Source: Euryodendron excelsum (lineage: Eukaryota > Streptophyta > Magnoliopsida > Ericales > Pentaphylacaceae). From it: 64,000 nt of DNA. The DNA lies in the NCBI GenBank assembly GCA_033060915.1, contig CM065378.1, forward strand, positions 4,783,501 to 4,847,500, read 5' to 3'. Shown piece after piece: positions 10,841-23,499 of the stretch (position 1 is its first letter; each line of letters begins with the position of its first letter). Under the pieces are notes generated by a model. That model did not search any database and was not told the origin of the DNA. It saw only the letters and a list, made by a program, of their open reading frames with translations. The position numbers and the translations under genes were made by a program.

Positions 10841-11014
10841 CCGTTAGAGTAGCGGAAATACTCACAGAACCGTTAGAGTAGCGGAAATACTCACTCAACC
10901 GTTAGAGTAGCGGAAATACTCACAGAACCGTTAGAATAGCGGAAATACTCACAGAACCGTTAGAATAGCGGAAATACTCACAGAGCCGTTAGAGTAGCGG
11001 AAATACTCTCAAAT
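10841..11014 (+). repeat. 29-bp tandem hairpin array in LTR copy 2
   Basis: CCGTTAGAGTAGCGGAAATA starts at 10841, 10870, 10899, 10928, 10957 and 10986, a strict 29-bp period. Each unit contains GAGTA-GCGGAAA-TACTC, a 5-bp stem (two units have GAATA). Flanking diverged units use GAGTG-GCGGAAA-CACTC and GAGTAG-CAAAA-CTACTC, where both arms change together. Confidence 0.88.
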
Positions 11015-11903
11015 CATCAACCCTGTCCGAGTAGCAGAAGTACTCAACCCCGTCCGAGTGGCGGAAACACTCAAAACCTAGGTCAATACCCATGTTTGTT
11101 AGCTCACTTCGGTGAAAAATGACCAGACTACCCTTAGGACCTTTTTCGAGACTTTTCGGTTAAGATGACCATTTTGCCCCTAGGCATCCGGATGCCCCGG
11201 GAACCACACCGGCTCTGGGTATCAAATCGGTAATGTCCCGAGAATACTTTTTATAGTATTCTCAACCTCCCTTTACCTTTCCGGACCATTCCGAGTTAGT
11301 TCCGACCAACCCGGTGCAAAATGACCGTTTTGCCCCTGGAGGGCCGGTCTCCTTTTTCGACCACACCAGCTCTGGGTATCAAACCGGTAATGTCCCGAGA
11401 ATACTTTTTATAGTGTTCTCGACCTTCCTTTACCTTTCAGAATCATTCCGAGTCAATTCCGGCAAACTCGGTACAAAATGACCGTTTTGCCCCTGGTGGG
11501 CCGGTCTCCATTTCCGACCACGTCGGCCCTGGGAATCAAACCGGAAACCTCTGGGAACATTCTAAATAATGTTTCCAGATCCCAAGTCTTCTTCCGGGAC
11601 AGTTTGAGTCTGTCCCGGCAATTTTCCGGTCCAATTGATCGTTTTGCCCCTAAAGGCTTGGTCAACCTTTCCGACACATCCAATCCTCACTTTTCAAGTC
11701 AAATACCTCCAGGACACTATTTTAAGTGTTCCTGCTCCTTTTCGGCCTTCCGGGTCACTCCCGACTCCTTCAAATCATTCCCGAATTTTTTGGAGTCACT
11801 CCTAATGAAGCCAGGCTAAAGTTTACATGGTAGTCACTAGTACAGGCGCCCAAATCTAGTCAAAGATACGTTGCTTGCCGACCATAATTGTTTCCTAAAT
11901 GGC

Positions 11904-12025
11904 TGGCGCCACTGCTAGTGGCGCCAAGCCAAAAAATGGCCTGGCGCCACTCCTAGTGGCGCCAGTATAAATTTTGCCCTGGCGCCACTGCAACAGGCGC
12001 CAGGCTTGTCCTCCCTCTATAAATA
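11904..12025 (+). promoter_or_regulatory. Triple GGCGCC palindrome block and TATA box, LTR copy 2
   Basis: Three palindromes occur in a row: TGGCGCCACTGCTAGTGGCG (from 11904), CTGGCGCCACTCCTAGTGGC (from 11941) and CTGGCGCCACTGCAACAGGC (from 11979). Each has arms of about 10 bp around a short loop. The last ends about 15 bp before TATAAATA at 12018-12025. Position and repetition suggest protein-binding sites or a structural element of the promoter. Confidence 0.75.
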
Positions 12026-15000
12026 CAGAGCCTCGTTCAACGTGAAAGAGGTCTGAAAACTTAACCTAGAAATCACACAATTCGATACACAGAGCTCGAA
12101 CACCTCCAAAAACCCTAGCCTCCCTAGGTTTTCCAAACCCTAGCCACTATACACAAACCTTAACCTCCTATACACTCATACACACCCCTATACACTCATA
12201 CACTAGCCTTCAACCACTCTCTTAAGACTTGAAGAGCAGCCATTCAAAGCTTGAAGACAATCCTTGAAGACTGAGGGTGAAGATCAAGACCAAAGACCGA
12301 AGACCGAAGACTGCACGGCGCGCAAAATAAACAAGAAACAAGGTAGGCTTTCTATTTAAATTTCCGCACTTCCCCCCTTTCTCTTCTCTCTCCAACCCAC
12401 TTGGGTTTTCTCTATTTTAATCCCCCATCTCTTTCCCCCCCTTTCTTTGCATGCTTGAAACAAAGGGATTCCCGGTCCATGTGTAGGATTGGACTATGGG
12501 AGAGTCACCGTGTCGGGGGCTTTCTTCTAGTCTAACCAAAGACCACGTGGGTCCGGCCCCCTTGATTATGTGGTGAAGCCTTAACCTTGTATGTTCACGA
12601 CCCCAAATTGCATTGTGCATATCGTAGTCTTGCATCTTCCAAAATTTGTTTTCAAAACCGTTTTCAAACTTGTTTTTCAAAATTGCATCAAAATCTCTTT
12701 TTCAAAAACTTGTTTTCAAAACCACAATTCTAGGGTGATTCTAGCCTTTCCATGGCTAGGGTTGCTTTAGGAAAGTGTTATATTAAAAGCGGCCTTTTGG
12801 TCTATATTTTCAAACCTTGTTTTCAAAACCACTTTCTTAAAGTGGTTCTAGTCCTCTTATGGCTAGAATTGCTTTAGGAAAGTGAGATGTTTTTAATCCT
12901 TCTAAAAACTCTCTCTTCAAAAATCCCTTCCTAAAAATCTCTTTTTTCAACATACTTTCCTAAAACTCTCCTCTCCAAAATTGTTTTCAAAAACTCCCTT
13001 CCAAAATCTATTTTTCAAAATTCCCTTTTTCAACTCCTTTCCAAAACTCTTTCTCTTTAAAATCCCTTCCTAAAAACTCTCTTCAAAAACCTTTCTAAAA
13101 AAACTCTCTTTCCAAAATCTTCCTTCTAGAAATTTCCTCTCTAGGATTTCCTTCCAAAATCTATGTTTCCAAAAACACACTTTCCAAAAACTCCTCCCAA
13201 GGATTCCCTTCTAGAAAACCTTCGTTTCCAGAAATGCGTTTTCCAAAAACTCTTTCCTTAGAGCCCAAGTCAAGCCCTTGAAACCACAATTAGGAAACCC
13301 TAAATTTTCTGCCTAAAAACATGATTTTCAAACTTTGCCCCAAACCTAGGTTTCCAAAACCTCATGTTTTCACATAAAAAATATACATGTTTCCAAAACC
13401 TATTTTTTTACGCCGGAACTATAATTTTCCAAATCTAGGGTTTTTAGAATCTCCCTTTCCAAATCTATGCCAAATTCTATTTTCCCTTTAGGAAACCAAA
13501 TCAAATCTTCCCGTTTAGGAAACTAGATTCCGTCCTCCGTTTTTGGAAACAAAATCAAATCTTTTTTTTTGGAAACCAAATCCAAATCTTTCCTAATTCC
13601 AATCCTTCCTAATCCTCCACTTTCCTAAATCTTAAGTTTCCAAAACTTGAAAATAAAATCTTTCCTAAGTTTTAAAACACAAAATTCAAATCTTTCCTAA
13701 TTCAACCATTTCCTAATTCTACCCTTCTCTCAAATCTTAACTTTTCAAACCTAAGTTTTCAAACTCTTCCTAAACTCAAACCTTTCCTAATCTCAAGATT
13801 TTCTAAAATTCTAAAACTTTCTAAATTTCAAATCTTTCCAAATTCAAAACTTTCTAAGTTCAAAACTTTCTTAAGTTAAATCTTTCTAAACCTAAATCTT
13901 TCCAAATTCTAAACTTTCCAAAACTTCAAAATCTTTTCAAATCTAAGACTTTTCTAAACTCAAAACTTTCTTAATTTAAGACTTTCTTAAGTTGAAACTT
14001 TCTTAATTCAAACATTTCCTAAATTGAAAACTTTTTTTTCAAACCTTTCCTAAAACAAAACTTTCCAATTTTCTAAAACTTTCCTAAATTCAAAACTTTC
14101 CTAAACCTAAAACTTTCCTAAATTCAAAACTTTCTTAATTTGAAACTTTCCAAATTTTAAACCTTTCTCAAACTAAACTTTTCTTAATTCAAAACATTTC
14201 TAAATTCAATACTTTCCCATTTCAAAACTTTTCTAATTTCGAAACTTTCCAAAAACGAAACTTTTCTAAATCGGACCTTTCTTAATCCAAACATTTCCTA
14301 AATCTAATTTTTCTCTAAACCTTCCAAGTCGAGTTAAATCTTTCCTAAGTCTAGGTTTCCTAAAACCAAGTCTTTCCAAAATTAATCTTTCCAAAGCAAG
14401 TCCAATCTTCTCAATTTCAATTTCCAATCTCCTCTTCTAATCTCAAATCAAATCCAATTTTCAATTCAATCTCTTTCTTCCAATCCAATCTCTCTTTTCA
14501 AATCAATCTCTTTTCAATTGGACTCCGGTCCGAACTACGACTGACCTGATTCCCCCAAAGGGATACGTAGGCAACCTTCATAGGTGCGGTTACAACACTT
14601 TTCAAACTTTCAATTCCACCCTCATGGGTGTGGTTTTCAAAATCTTCTCACATCTCAAATTTCAATTTCAAATTTCTATTTTCAAATTTCTACTTTCAAT
14701 TTTCAAACTTTTCAATTTTAATTCTATTTCTTCAAATCTATTTTCAAATCAAATCAAACTCTTTTCAAATCTATTTTTCCAATTCTCTCATCTTGCACGT
14801 GCATATCATGCATCATATTAGTTTCGTTTTAAACATTCTTTTTCAAAGTGAATAGGGTTGAATTATAGTTAGTCGAAGGCTCTCATAAGAATCTAGGGTA
14901 GATTGACATGTAAGTACCGAAAGGGGGGGGTAGGGTGATAGCTTAGTGCGTCTTCCCTACACGTAACCAACCTCCAAACCTAGATCACTGTTTTCATAGA

Positions 15001-18000
15001 CCAAAAAGGAGTTATTTTTCAAAAAGGGCTAAATGTTTTCCAAAGGTTGCCAAACAACCCGTTTTCCTTAAAAACCCTCTTTTGAGGATGTTTTCAAAAA
15101 TCCTTTTCCAAAAACCCTAAGTATAGTCTTCGGATTATTCTTAGTTTTTAGGTGACCTAACTCACCTTAATCAAGTTAGGTGGCGACTCCGAATCTTTTT
15201 CAAAAGCCCTTTATTCAAACCTAATTTTCAATTCAAACCTAGTCGCACTCATTCTTCTAGGAGGGTGAGTTCTAACGAGAAAGTACAGTGTTTTTCCCGC
15301 TTGGGTGAGTATTCCTCGAGTGCGAAAAATCTGGGCGCGACACGGCCCTGCCTCATAAGTCGATGGTGGGTACCACTATAAAAATCATGACTCACCTGTA
15401 CAGAACTACCACCTATGAACGGATCGTAATTATACCCTAAGTCAGTCTGAAACATTACTGGAGAGACATAACGGGTTGGCCGACGATGTGATGTCATGGA
15501 AGTATCATGTGTGCCAAAGTATTCCTCGATAAGAAATGATGGTCTATATGATGTTGTCCCAGAACTTTGAGTGGCATAGCTGTATGGTGTAGGTGTGACG
15601 TACCCTGCACTATATCCACCATGAACGAAAGAAGGTATTAAAGAGGTGGATCAGCGTGCAAGGGTGGGATGAGATGGCATATCGTGTGGCACACCGGGTG
15701 TCAGAAAATTAGAATGCGTGGCATCACGGGTACGCCGTTGGTGCTGTGGGACACGGTTTGACTCCTGTAGTAGGAATAAAGAAGCCATGGCACATTGTTG
15801 TATGTGATAGATCTCCTGCATTGACTCTGTCTTAGGGAAGTCATATATAGCGCGTGTTCCCCTTTCATATACATCCGCCCATGCTTCTGCCTGAAAATAC
15901 AATTTAATGGCATTTATTATGATATCAAAATAAAATTTTGGTATTTAATATTTAACTGCACATACCATCAAATCTATGGTGCCTCCAAAACTTGAATAGC
16001 CTCTCTCTGTGCACCTGAGTGGATTCCCAATGTGGAGGTGAGTGATGCTTCTGTACCAAGCCATGTAAGGATCAACAGAGGACATAAGTCTATCATAAAT
16101 CTTGTTGTCAATTACACGGGCTATCTTGCGTGACCAGAGTTTTATGTACTCTACATGATAGTCACTTTAATCTACTTTGGTCCTCCCCCATCGATCCACT
16201 GCATGCAAGTCTCTCCTGGTGTTTGGATAGTCCGGTATGTCCTGTCTTATCCTAAACTGGCACATCACTCGGTCAGGTAGATGGAACTCTACAATTTCAA
16301 AGCACAAGAGAAGGACTACTGCCCTCCAAACCTCTATCCCAATGAAGCAATAACTGGATAAGGCATCTATATGGGCCTCATATGGGGTCCAACAAAACTG
16401 AAAAATACAAAACATACAATCAATTGTCATGTATTGTACAACCCAAATGTAATGAATGTAAAATGTACTATCAATGTATAACTTACATCATTGGGTCAGA
16501 GTCGGTCCAACTGATCCTTATACACAATAAGCACATGGGTGGAGACGTTTGTGAAGAGGAAATCGTCATGCCACCTGCCCCTTAATAGTCCACCAGGAAA
16601 CTTGTGTTCCCCAATAATAAGTGGCTCCTGTGCAGGTGTAATGGAAATCGACTTCCGTATAGGCGTGATAATAGGGAATCTCTCCCACATCCAAATCTAA
16701 ATAAATCTCAGTCTCAATATGAAAGGATATGACATCGAAAGGTAATAACAACATGAGTAAAAAAATATTTTGCATACCTGTAGCAGTGTAAGCGAGCCAA
16801 TGAGCTCATAACAGGTGGGATGAACGGCGCAACGTAACCCCCTGTACAATGATGCAAGGATTGCACTACCCCAGCTAAAATTGCCACAAGCATTAAGGTC
16901 CACTAGTAATGGTAAGTACATGGGCTTGAACAAGGCACCGAAGTAATCTGGCATCATGACCTCGCTAATCTAATGAGTCTCAGTATACATGCCCGGGCAT
17001 GGCTTTGTACTGTGATTTTATCAGCATCATCTGCAAGTGCCCCAAATATCTAACTTAGCCACTTAAGCCTGACCAAACCTTTTTTGAAATATTTAGCCCT
17101 GGGTGCAACCCCCAAATATTGCATAATAAAGGGGCCCAATCTTACAGTGTTGACAGGTTGGAGGGTCCTGCAAAATGTTAATAAAATGGAATTCAGTTAT
17201 TGTATACAATATAAAAACTTGTATAACGTAATAAAAGAATGCGTGTATTTAAATAATGTCATGAAATAATTTGTGCAATTTATTGTAATTCCGAACCATA
17301 ATTGTTAACCATAATTGGAAGACTGTATAGGATAGAGACATGCTGTAATGTAACTGTTGCCTCCCCGATAGACAAGTGGAAGGTGTGTGTCTTTTGTTGC
17401 CATCTCTTTACCATGGCTGTAAACAGAGCATGATCGTGTTGAATCCTACCTAGGCAGTATACACCGTAAAAATCAGCGCGGATCAAATATGGACTAATGC
17501 GGGGGTGTACACCATCATCGAATATACCTGAGTCTCCTCGACGACAATTAATAGGCTGATCACATTGTCAATCAAATAAAAAGAATGCATTAAAAAATGG
17601 TAGTAGTTATTCAAAAAAAAAAAAAGTAAATGTGAACTATATTTTATATTACATACTTGTTCTATAAAACTTATCCCATGGTCCCACACGACCTGTGAGT
17701 GATGAATCTCCTGTAAGGTAAGTACACTAGGATCAATGAGCCCACTAGGTCGTCGTTGTGATGCCATAGTGTATGATAGATCTAGAACGTCAGTAAAATG
17801 CAATGCACCGAACCAAAAAGCAACTAGCTGTTAATATAACATAGATGAGAGAAATTCAATATACTTACAATCATATTTATGGTACTTTTGCAATGTTACT
17901 AAGTGAGATTGTTATTTTTCACCTTAATGGCTTTTTTTGTTCTTATCAAAGGCGGTAAAAGACTGTGACCATTAGTTAATTTTGTTATTCAAACTCTGTT

Positions 18001-18270
18001 AGAGTAATGGAGTGGGTTGTGAAGTATGTGTACTCGAGTTGGTTATGTTTTACTTTATCTTTCTCCTTTATTGATTTCTTCTTTATTATAGAAGGAGACA
18101 GTCACACAGAAGGTCTTATGGACTACAATCCATTATTGGTTTGCACAGAGTGATCCCTAGTAATGTAACATACATGAAATAATTGGTCTACACCTTTAGT
18201 TAGAATGACAAGTTTGCGTATTTTGAATATGTGTATCAAATACAAATGGATTACGTACATGTACTATTCT

Positions 18271-21057
18271 CTAATGTTCTCGTCTCCTGTTTGGATATCG
18301 GCGTCTGTTATAACCAGGCTCGTTGCATAAACTACACTTGAACGTTTGTTTTTGCCTCGATTTGTCTATTTCGTTACGAATTCTACTATGTTTTAGACGG
18401 CCTTTTTGGGCTATACGTTTTCAAAGGGGGTTTGGGAGGATAGTAAGCACTTCATAAGAAGGCCAGTAGTCCTCCATTAACATTGGCGCAAACAGAATCC
18501 TGTACACACGGGCATATGCTTCTATAGTGTAGTACGGGTCAAATAAAAACCAAGGTTGCTTTCTGACAGCTGTAGTAGCAGCAAGCATGTGGGAGCAAGG
18601 GAGGTGATATATAACCCATTTTCTGCATGTACAGTTGAGCGGGAAAAGTTACACAGAATGTAGATGACCACCTTTAGTCCCCTTTCTGCTGGTCAGCATA
18701 TTGACAGACACTATGTCCCTGTATAACAAGTATCGAAATGTCATACATTTAGCTGAACGCCATTACAATAGCAATTTAATGATGATGACGGTATAAATAT
18801 ATATTACCTATTACAAACTATGATAGTATGACCGGCTACTTTTTCGCTCCACTTCTGAAATATTTCACGCACTTCTAATAGGCATGCATGGCCATTCTTC
18901 ACGTCACATTGTATCTCACCACATCGTGTAACAAAACTCTCAATAAGACAGTAATAAGTAACATGCACAGATGCAGTGATGGGCAAGTTACGAGCACCTA
19001 CTATCTCACTATTGTAGCTTTCAAAGTTATTAGTTGATGTGATCCCCCAACGAAAGCTGCCATCATGAGCAAATGTCCACTTAGTAATATCCTCCCCCAT
19101 TAGTTTATTATAACAAGGTTCACATCTCTTCTTAATTCTTTCCATTATAGTGTTAAACTTTCGCAATTGACAAGCTATGCTAGCAGCCCACACCAAGTCC
19201 TTAATCCTTATCATATTGAGGTTTTTATTCGTAGTTACTGTGAAAGTATCGAAGGCAATACCTATGAAAACCAGGGGGTTGATTATCGCTTGGATGTTCT
19301 CATATTCGATCAATGACATTTAGTAGGCCCCCGTGACAGTCCGATAGTATGGTGACACGTTCCCTACTAGGGACAATGACTTGTCTCACCAAGTTGATAA
19401 ACCATGACCAGTTATGTGTGTCCTCAACCTTGACAATGGAAAAGGCTAAGGGATAATTTCTACTCCTAGCAGTGACCCCCATAGCAATAAGCATGACACC
19501 CTTATATTTTTCATAAAGGTGGGTGCCATCAACTGATATAATTGGTAGACAGTGCTTGAAACCATTAATACATGGGCTGAATACCCAAAATACTAGATCA
19601 AACACGACCATGTCATGGACATCCTGATTGAAGAACTTTAACATTTGGATTGTTCCAGAGTTTCTTGAATGCAATGCCAACAAATATTTGGGAAGTTTTG
19701 CAAACAACTGCTTCCAATTGCCAAATACCATCTCTATGGTTTTTGTTCTTGCCATCCATGCTTTCTTGTATGACACGGAGTGGTGAAAATGTGTTTTTAC
19801 ATCTTCCATTATGGACGTGATCTTTCAATTAGGATCTTTCTGTACAAAAACAATGCAATTTAAGTACATTACATGAACTTCTTATATGACAAACTAATCA
19901 GTTATTGTGATAAAATCTGAATCAAAGTTAAACTCACTGTTACTTGTCCCACAATAACATTTGTAATGAAGTTCGCATCTAGGTTACGATGGCCCATATT
20001 TGGCATCCCATACAAACAACTATGAGGCCCATTATATTGCGTAACCTCCCATATCTCATATCTCATATCTTTTGGTGGACACACGAAGCATCCAAAGGTA
20101 ATCGTGTGCACACTTCGCTTTAAATAGTTTCATAGTTAATTTAACAACTGAATACTCCTTGTTGTTGTGCAAGTGATATGATGTGCATGCATTTTTCACA
20201 ACTACCTTATCATTGAACAATATCCTCTTTTGAAAATTAGGATTCTGCACATCCCATACAGGCCCACGGCAAAATTGATCCCTGCTAGGTACATGTGCAT
20301 CATATCCCTTCGGCAATGTGGTGAAATACAGAACCAGGATCTCTTGTTGTTGTTGAACATCGTCATCGGAATCGTTCATCCGAGCAACATCTATATGTTC
20401 ATCTAATGTTTCCGACTGTGTATCCAAAGATTTTACATTCAAATCAATTTGTATAGGAATAGATTGATGCCCTAATTGAACCATATGTTGCACTGGATTC
20501 CTCCCTTGATTATGTCTTATTGAAGGCCCTTTTGAAGGACCAACAATATTTATGGTAGGCCGATGTTGTGATATATTACTCGACCCAATGCCACAATCAA
20601 CAAATGAACCATGATAACCACTTTACTGCGTGCTTTGCAAATGAATCAGGTTACCATATTGGTCAAATTGTTGTGAATATGGCACACTATGGCCAAAAAT
20701 GTCCTGCCCCAATGTCAACGTCGTCGAAAAATTCTATTATGTTAACGTATCTCCCTCGTCCGATAGTACCCTTCCATACCCCTGAATGTCACTCCACATT
20801 CGATCTGTTGCAGGGTCCACATCTACTATTGCATTCTCCATTTCGATGTACAGCTCGATGCATTCCATCCATGGGTTTTTCTGTGGTAGCCGTAAGGCAA
20901 TTTGTAATGTCCGATCATCTTTGATCAGAACTTTTTTATATTTGATCGACCCGCTTTCATTACTATATGAAAATCTGTATATTATTTTCAGTCTTACATG
21001 TTGTCCATCCTTGCCAATCATAGGCATTATCATCACTTCTAGTTCAGACATTTTCAA
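18271..21057 (-). pseudogene. MULE transposase (MuDR family), decayed
   Basis: The N-terminal segment (21057-20737) starts MKMSELEVMIMPMIGK. 20493-20056 gives the MuDR-type DNA-binding domain (LFNDKVVVKNACTSYHLHNN, VVKLTMKLFKAKC), then YNGPHSCLYGMPNMGHRNLD. The DDE domain follows (19809-19300): ISVDGTHLYEKYKGVMLIA holds the first Asp and ILSDCHGGLLNVIDRI the second. A frameshift separates it from HRYCLRYFHSN and the conserved FAHDGSFRWGITSTNN and ARNLPITASVHVTYY (19319-18804). The SWIM zinc finger CTCRKWVIYHLPCSH and a knuckle-like CSLCNEPGYNRRRY end the protein before TAG at 18271-18273. Damage: several frameshifts, a stop before the SWIM motif, another after ILPNPL, and a knuckle that has lost its His and last Cys. 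An intron is likely near 18720-18810. Confidence 0.88.
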
Positions 21058-21099
21058 TTGTAACGGTATACTGCAACATGACTAGCATTTCATGTTATA

Positions 21100-22850
21100 C
21101 ATAATCCCTTCATCTTGATCTTTCATTATTTCCTCACCCCAATACATCTATCCATTATTACACCTATTTTGATATAATCACGCAAATACATCATACATTT
21201 ACTTGAAGGGAAAATATCCTATAATTTATTAAAATTTTATTACACTTTTTTAACATTGACTACAAATTATTTATAGTTCTATTACTTTAAACTAATCGGT
21301 TATTTATCCATTTTATACTTAAAATTATTTACTACAAATTACTTTATACAATATTGTCTTTTTATTTAACAATACTTAAACCAATTAATAATTATTTTTG
21401 CCATTTAATTACTAATTATTAAAAGATTTTGCATATTAATTATATCTATTTTATATTTTTTTTATAATTCTATTACTAAAATAATCTACATATTAATATA
21501 GAAAATTTGAATTATGACATCATAAATAGCATTAACAATACTTGTTTTACTAATAATTATTCTTCGCATTTTATAACATTTTATTACTAATTAGTAAAAC
21601 ATTTTAAATTTTTCTTAATTTATTATTCATTATTTTTACTTAACCGTTAGAACAATTTTAAATTTATATAGTTAAATAAAAATATTAATTATTTTTAGTT
21701 CTATTACTTTAAGGTAATCTATTTTTTTTTACATTTTATACTTAAAATTATTTATTGCAAATTACTTTATAAAATATTGTATATTAATTTAACAATAATT
21801 ATTAAATAGATTAAAAATTATTACATATTAAACAATAATTAGCCTGGCATTAAACAATAATTAAACATTCGATTGTCTAGTATTTACAGTTCTATTATTT
21901 CTAATTACTAACCTTGTTTTTCTTATTTTATCCTTAAATTTTTTCAGCTCAAATTCCTTTATGAAATTACTACATATTAAAAAATAATTAAAAAGATTAA
22001 AAATTATTTCACCCATCTCATTGGTAATTAGCATGGCATCCTAAACATTACTTATATCTATTTTCTAGTCTTTATAGTTCTATTATTTATAATTACTAAC
22101 CTGTTTTTTCTCATTTTATCCTTAAATTTATTCACTAAATATTACTTCATGAAATTACTACATATTAACAATAATTAAACAAATTACAAATTATTTCACC
22201 CATTTTATCCTTCAATTTATTTACTGAATATTACTTTATGAAATTATTACATATTTAACAATAATTAAATAAATTAAAAGTGATTTCTGCCATTTCATTA
22301 GTAATTAGCATGGCATCCTAAACATTACTTATATTTTTTTTTCTAGTATTTAAAGTTCTATTACTAACCTATTTTTTTCATTTTATTCTTAAATTTATTC
22401 ACTTCAAATCCCTTTATGAAATTACTACATATTAAACAATAATTAAACAGATTAAAAATTATTTCACCCATTTCATTGGTAATTAGCATGGCCTCCTAAA
22501 CATTACTTATATCTATTTTCTAGTATTTATAGTTCTACTATTCCTAACTACTAACTTGTTTTTTTTTCATTTTATCCTTAAATTTATTCACTAAATATTA
22601 TTTACTACAAATTATTTTTCTAATAAATATTGTTGCCATATTATAATATTTTATTACTAATTACTAGCACATTTTTAAATTTAATTATTTTACTCATTAT
22701 TATTTTTACTAAACTCTTACAACAATTTTGATTTTATACATTTAAATAAAACTATTACTTTAATAACTTCTAAATTATTAAAAATTATTAATAGATTTTG
22801 AAACAACATAATAATCATGGTGGGTGCGACACAAATAACAACTACCTTAC
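21100..22850. repeat. AT-rich region with ~180-bp degenerate repeats
   Basis: Over 85 percent A+T by eye. TTAGCNTGGCATCC-type blocks followed by ACATTACTTATAT and TTTATAGTTCTA recur at about 21839, 22027, 22305 and 22484 (spacings 188, 278, 179). CATTTTATCCTTAAATTTAT repeats with them. It lies upstream of the transposase inside the MULE. Nothing codes here. Confidence 0.65.
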
Positions 22851-23100
22851 CAACATAAATAAATAAAATATTTTACCAATAAAATTAACCAACTGAATCA
22901 ATACACAGAATAACGGAGTCCTTTCCGAAATAGCAAGTGCAACAAATATGGTTACAAATAAAACAATAGAGAGTTAGTAATCTGTGAATTGTATTATAAA
23001 ATGATTATATATTTAACATTACTATTTTTACTACTACAATATAAACTTTGTCTTTCTTAAATAACAACCTTATTGCCAAATACCTTAAAGTTGACTAAAA

Positions 23101-23395
23101 ATGGAGAAAAGTATGGGGGAGTGGGGGGAGAAGCTGCAATGCAAAGGAAAGAGGGAGGGGGAGGGAAGAGTTTACAATACAAAGAGAATAGGGACTGAAG
23201 AAGAAGACGGCGTGGGGAGGGGAGAGGGAAGAGCCTACAAAGGGAAGAGGGAGTGGGGGAGGAGAGTTGTCCCGGGAGGGGGAAGTCTGCAAAGAGAAAG
23301 TGGGGGAGGAAAGCTGGCATTAGGGGGGGGGGGGGGTTGTCTGCTGCAAAAGGGAAGTGAGGGGAGAAGATGAAGAAGACGGAGTGATATAGAGA
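23101..23395 (+). repeat. Purine-rich (GGA/GAA) subterminal block of the MULE
   Basis: The plus strand is almost only purines for nearly 300 bp, in GGGAGAGGGAAG-type words, with a G-run of about 14 near 23322-23336. Open frames on both strands are low-complexity artefacts. Confidence 0.7.
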
Positions 23396-23494
23396 GAGAA
23401 AACGCAAGTGGGACTTGCGTTTTCTCGCCCCCATGACTGTACTATCTTGGTACATCTTCAACTTTTGATAAAACGCAATCTTGGATTGCGTTTT
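23396..23494. repeat. Two near-identical hairpins near the right MULE end
   Basis: GAGAAAACGCAAGT (23396-23409), loop GGG, ACTTGCGTTTTCTC (23413-23426) is a perfect 14-bp inverted repeat. AAAACGCAATC (23470-23480), loop TTG, GATTGCGTTTT (23484-23494) is a perfect 11-bp one. They share AAAACGCAA but differ at the tip, with both arms changed together. Confidence 0.85.
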
Positions 23495-23499
23495 CTCTG

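Larger units (their letters stand above)
10344..15342 (+). mobile_element. Giant solo LTR, copy 2 (5.0 kb)
   Basis: Starts TGTAAGCACCCC and ends CTGGGCGCGACA, with a perfect 5-bp duplication CGGCC (10339-10343, 15343-15347). It interrupts the PMD gene. It holds a 29-bp hairpin array (10841-11014), 154-161-bp phased repeats marked by TTTTGCCCCT (11163, 11317, 11475, 11636), three GGCGCC palindromes (11904-12003), TATAAATA (12018-12025), AATAAA (12326-12331), CAAGGTAGGC, and a G-poor tract (about 12620-14520). No internal retrotransposon sequence is attached. Confidence 0.9.
10042..17767 (-). pseudogene. Plant mobile domain (PMD, MAIN-like) gene, broken
   Basis: Exon 1 (17767-17657) starts MASQRRPSGLIDPSVLTLQ and ends at GAACAA|GTATGT. 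Exon 2 (from 17555) gives PINCRRGD, then FYGVYCLGRIQHDHAL and THTFHLSIGEATVTLQ, classic PMD motifs. Later exons give FGALADDADKITV, FSWGSAILASLYRGL (ending 16778), WMWERFPIITP (from 16696), WTPYEAHIDAL, VWRAVVLLLCFEIVEFH and AEAWADVYERG. Breaks: TAG before IFGAL, a frameshift before EVMMPDYFG, TGA after DQLDRL, TAA before SDYHVEYI, TGA near 15651, and the solo LTR at 10344-15342 in the C-terminal part. The C-terminus is acidic (QDDEELAAVSDEDE) and ends TCLTGRRLG before TAA at 10042-10044. PMD proteins are known both as host genes (MAIN, MAIL) and in transposons. Confidence 0.85.

Noticed and set aside
10841..11014. CRISPR-like array (regular 29-bp repeats)
   Set aside because: No spacers, plant nuclear context, and units lie head to tail inside an LTR.
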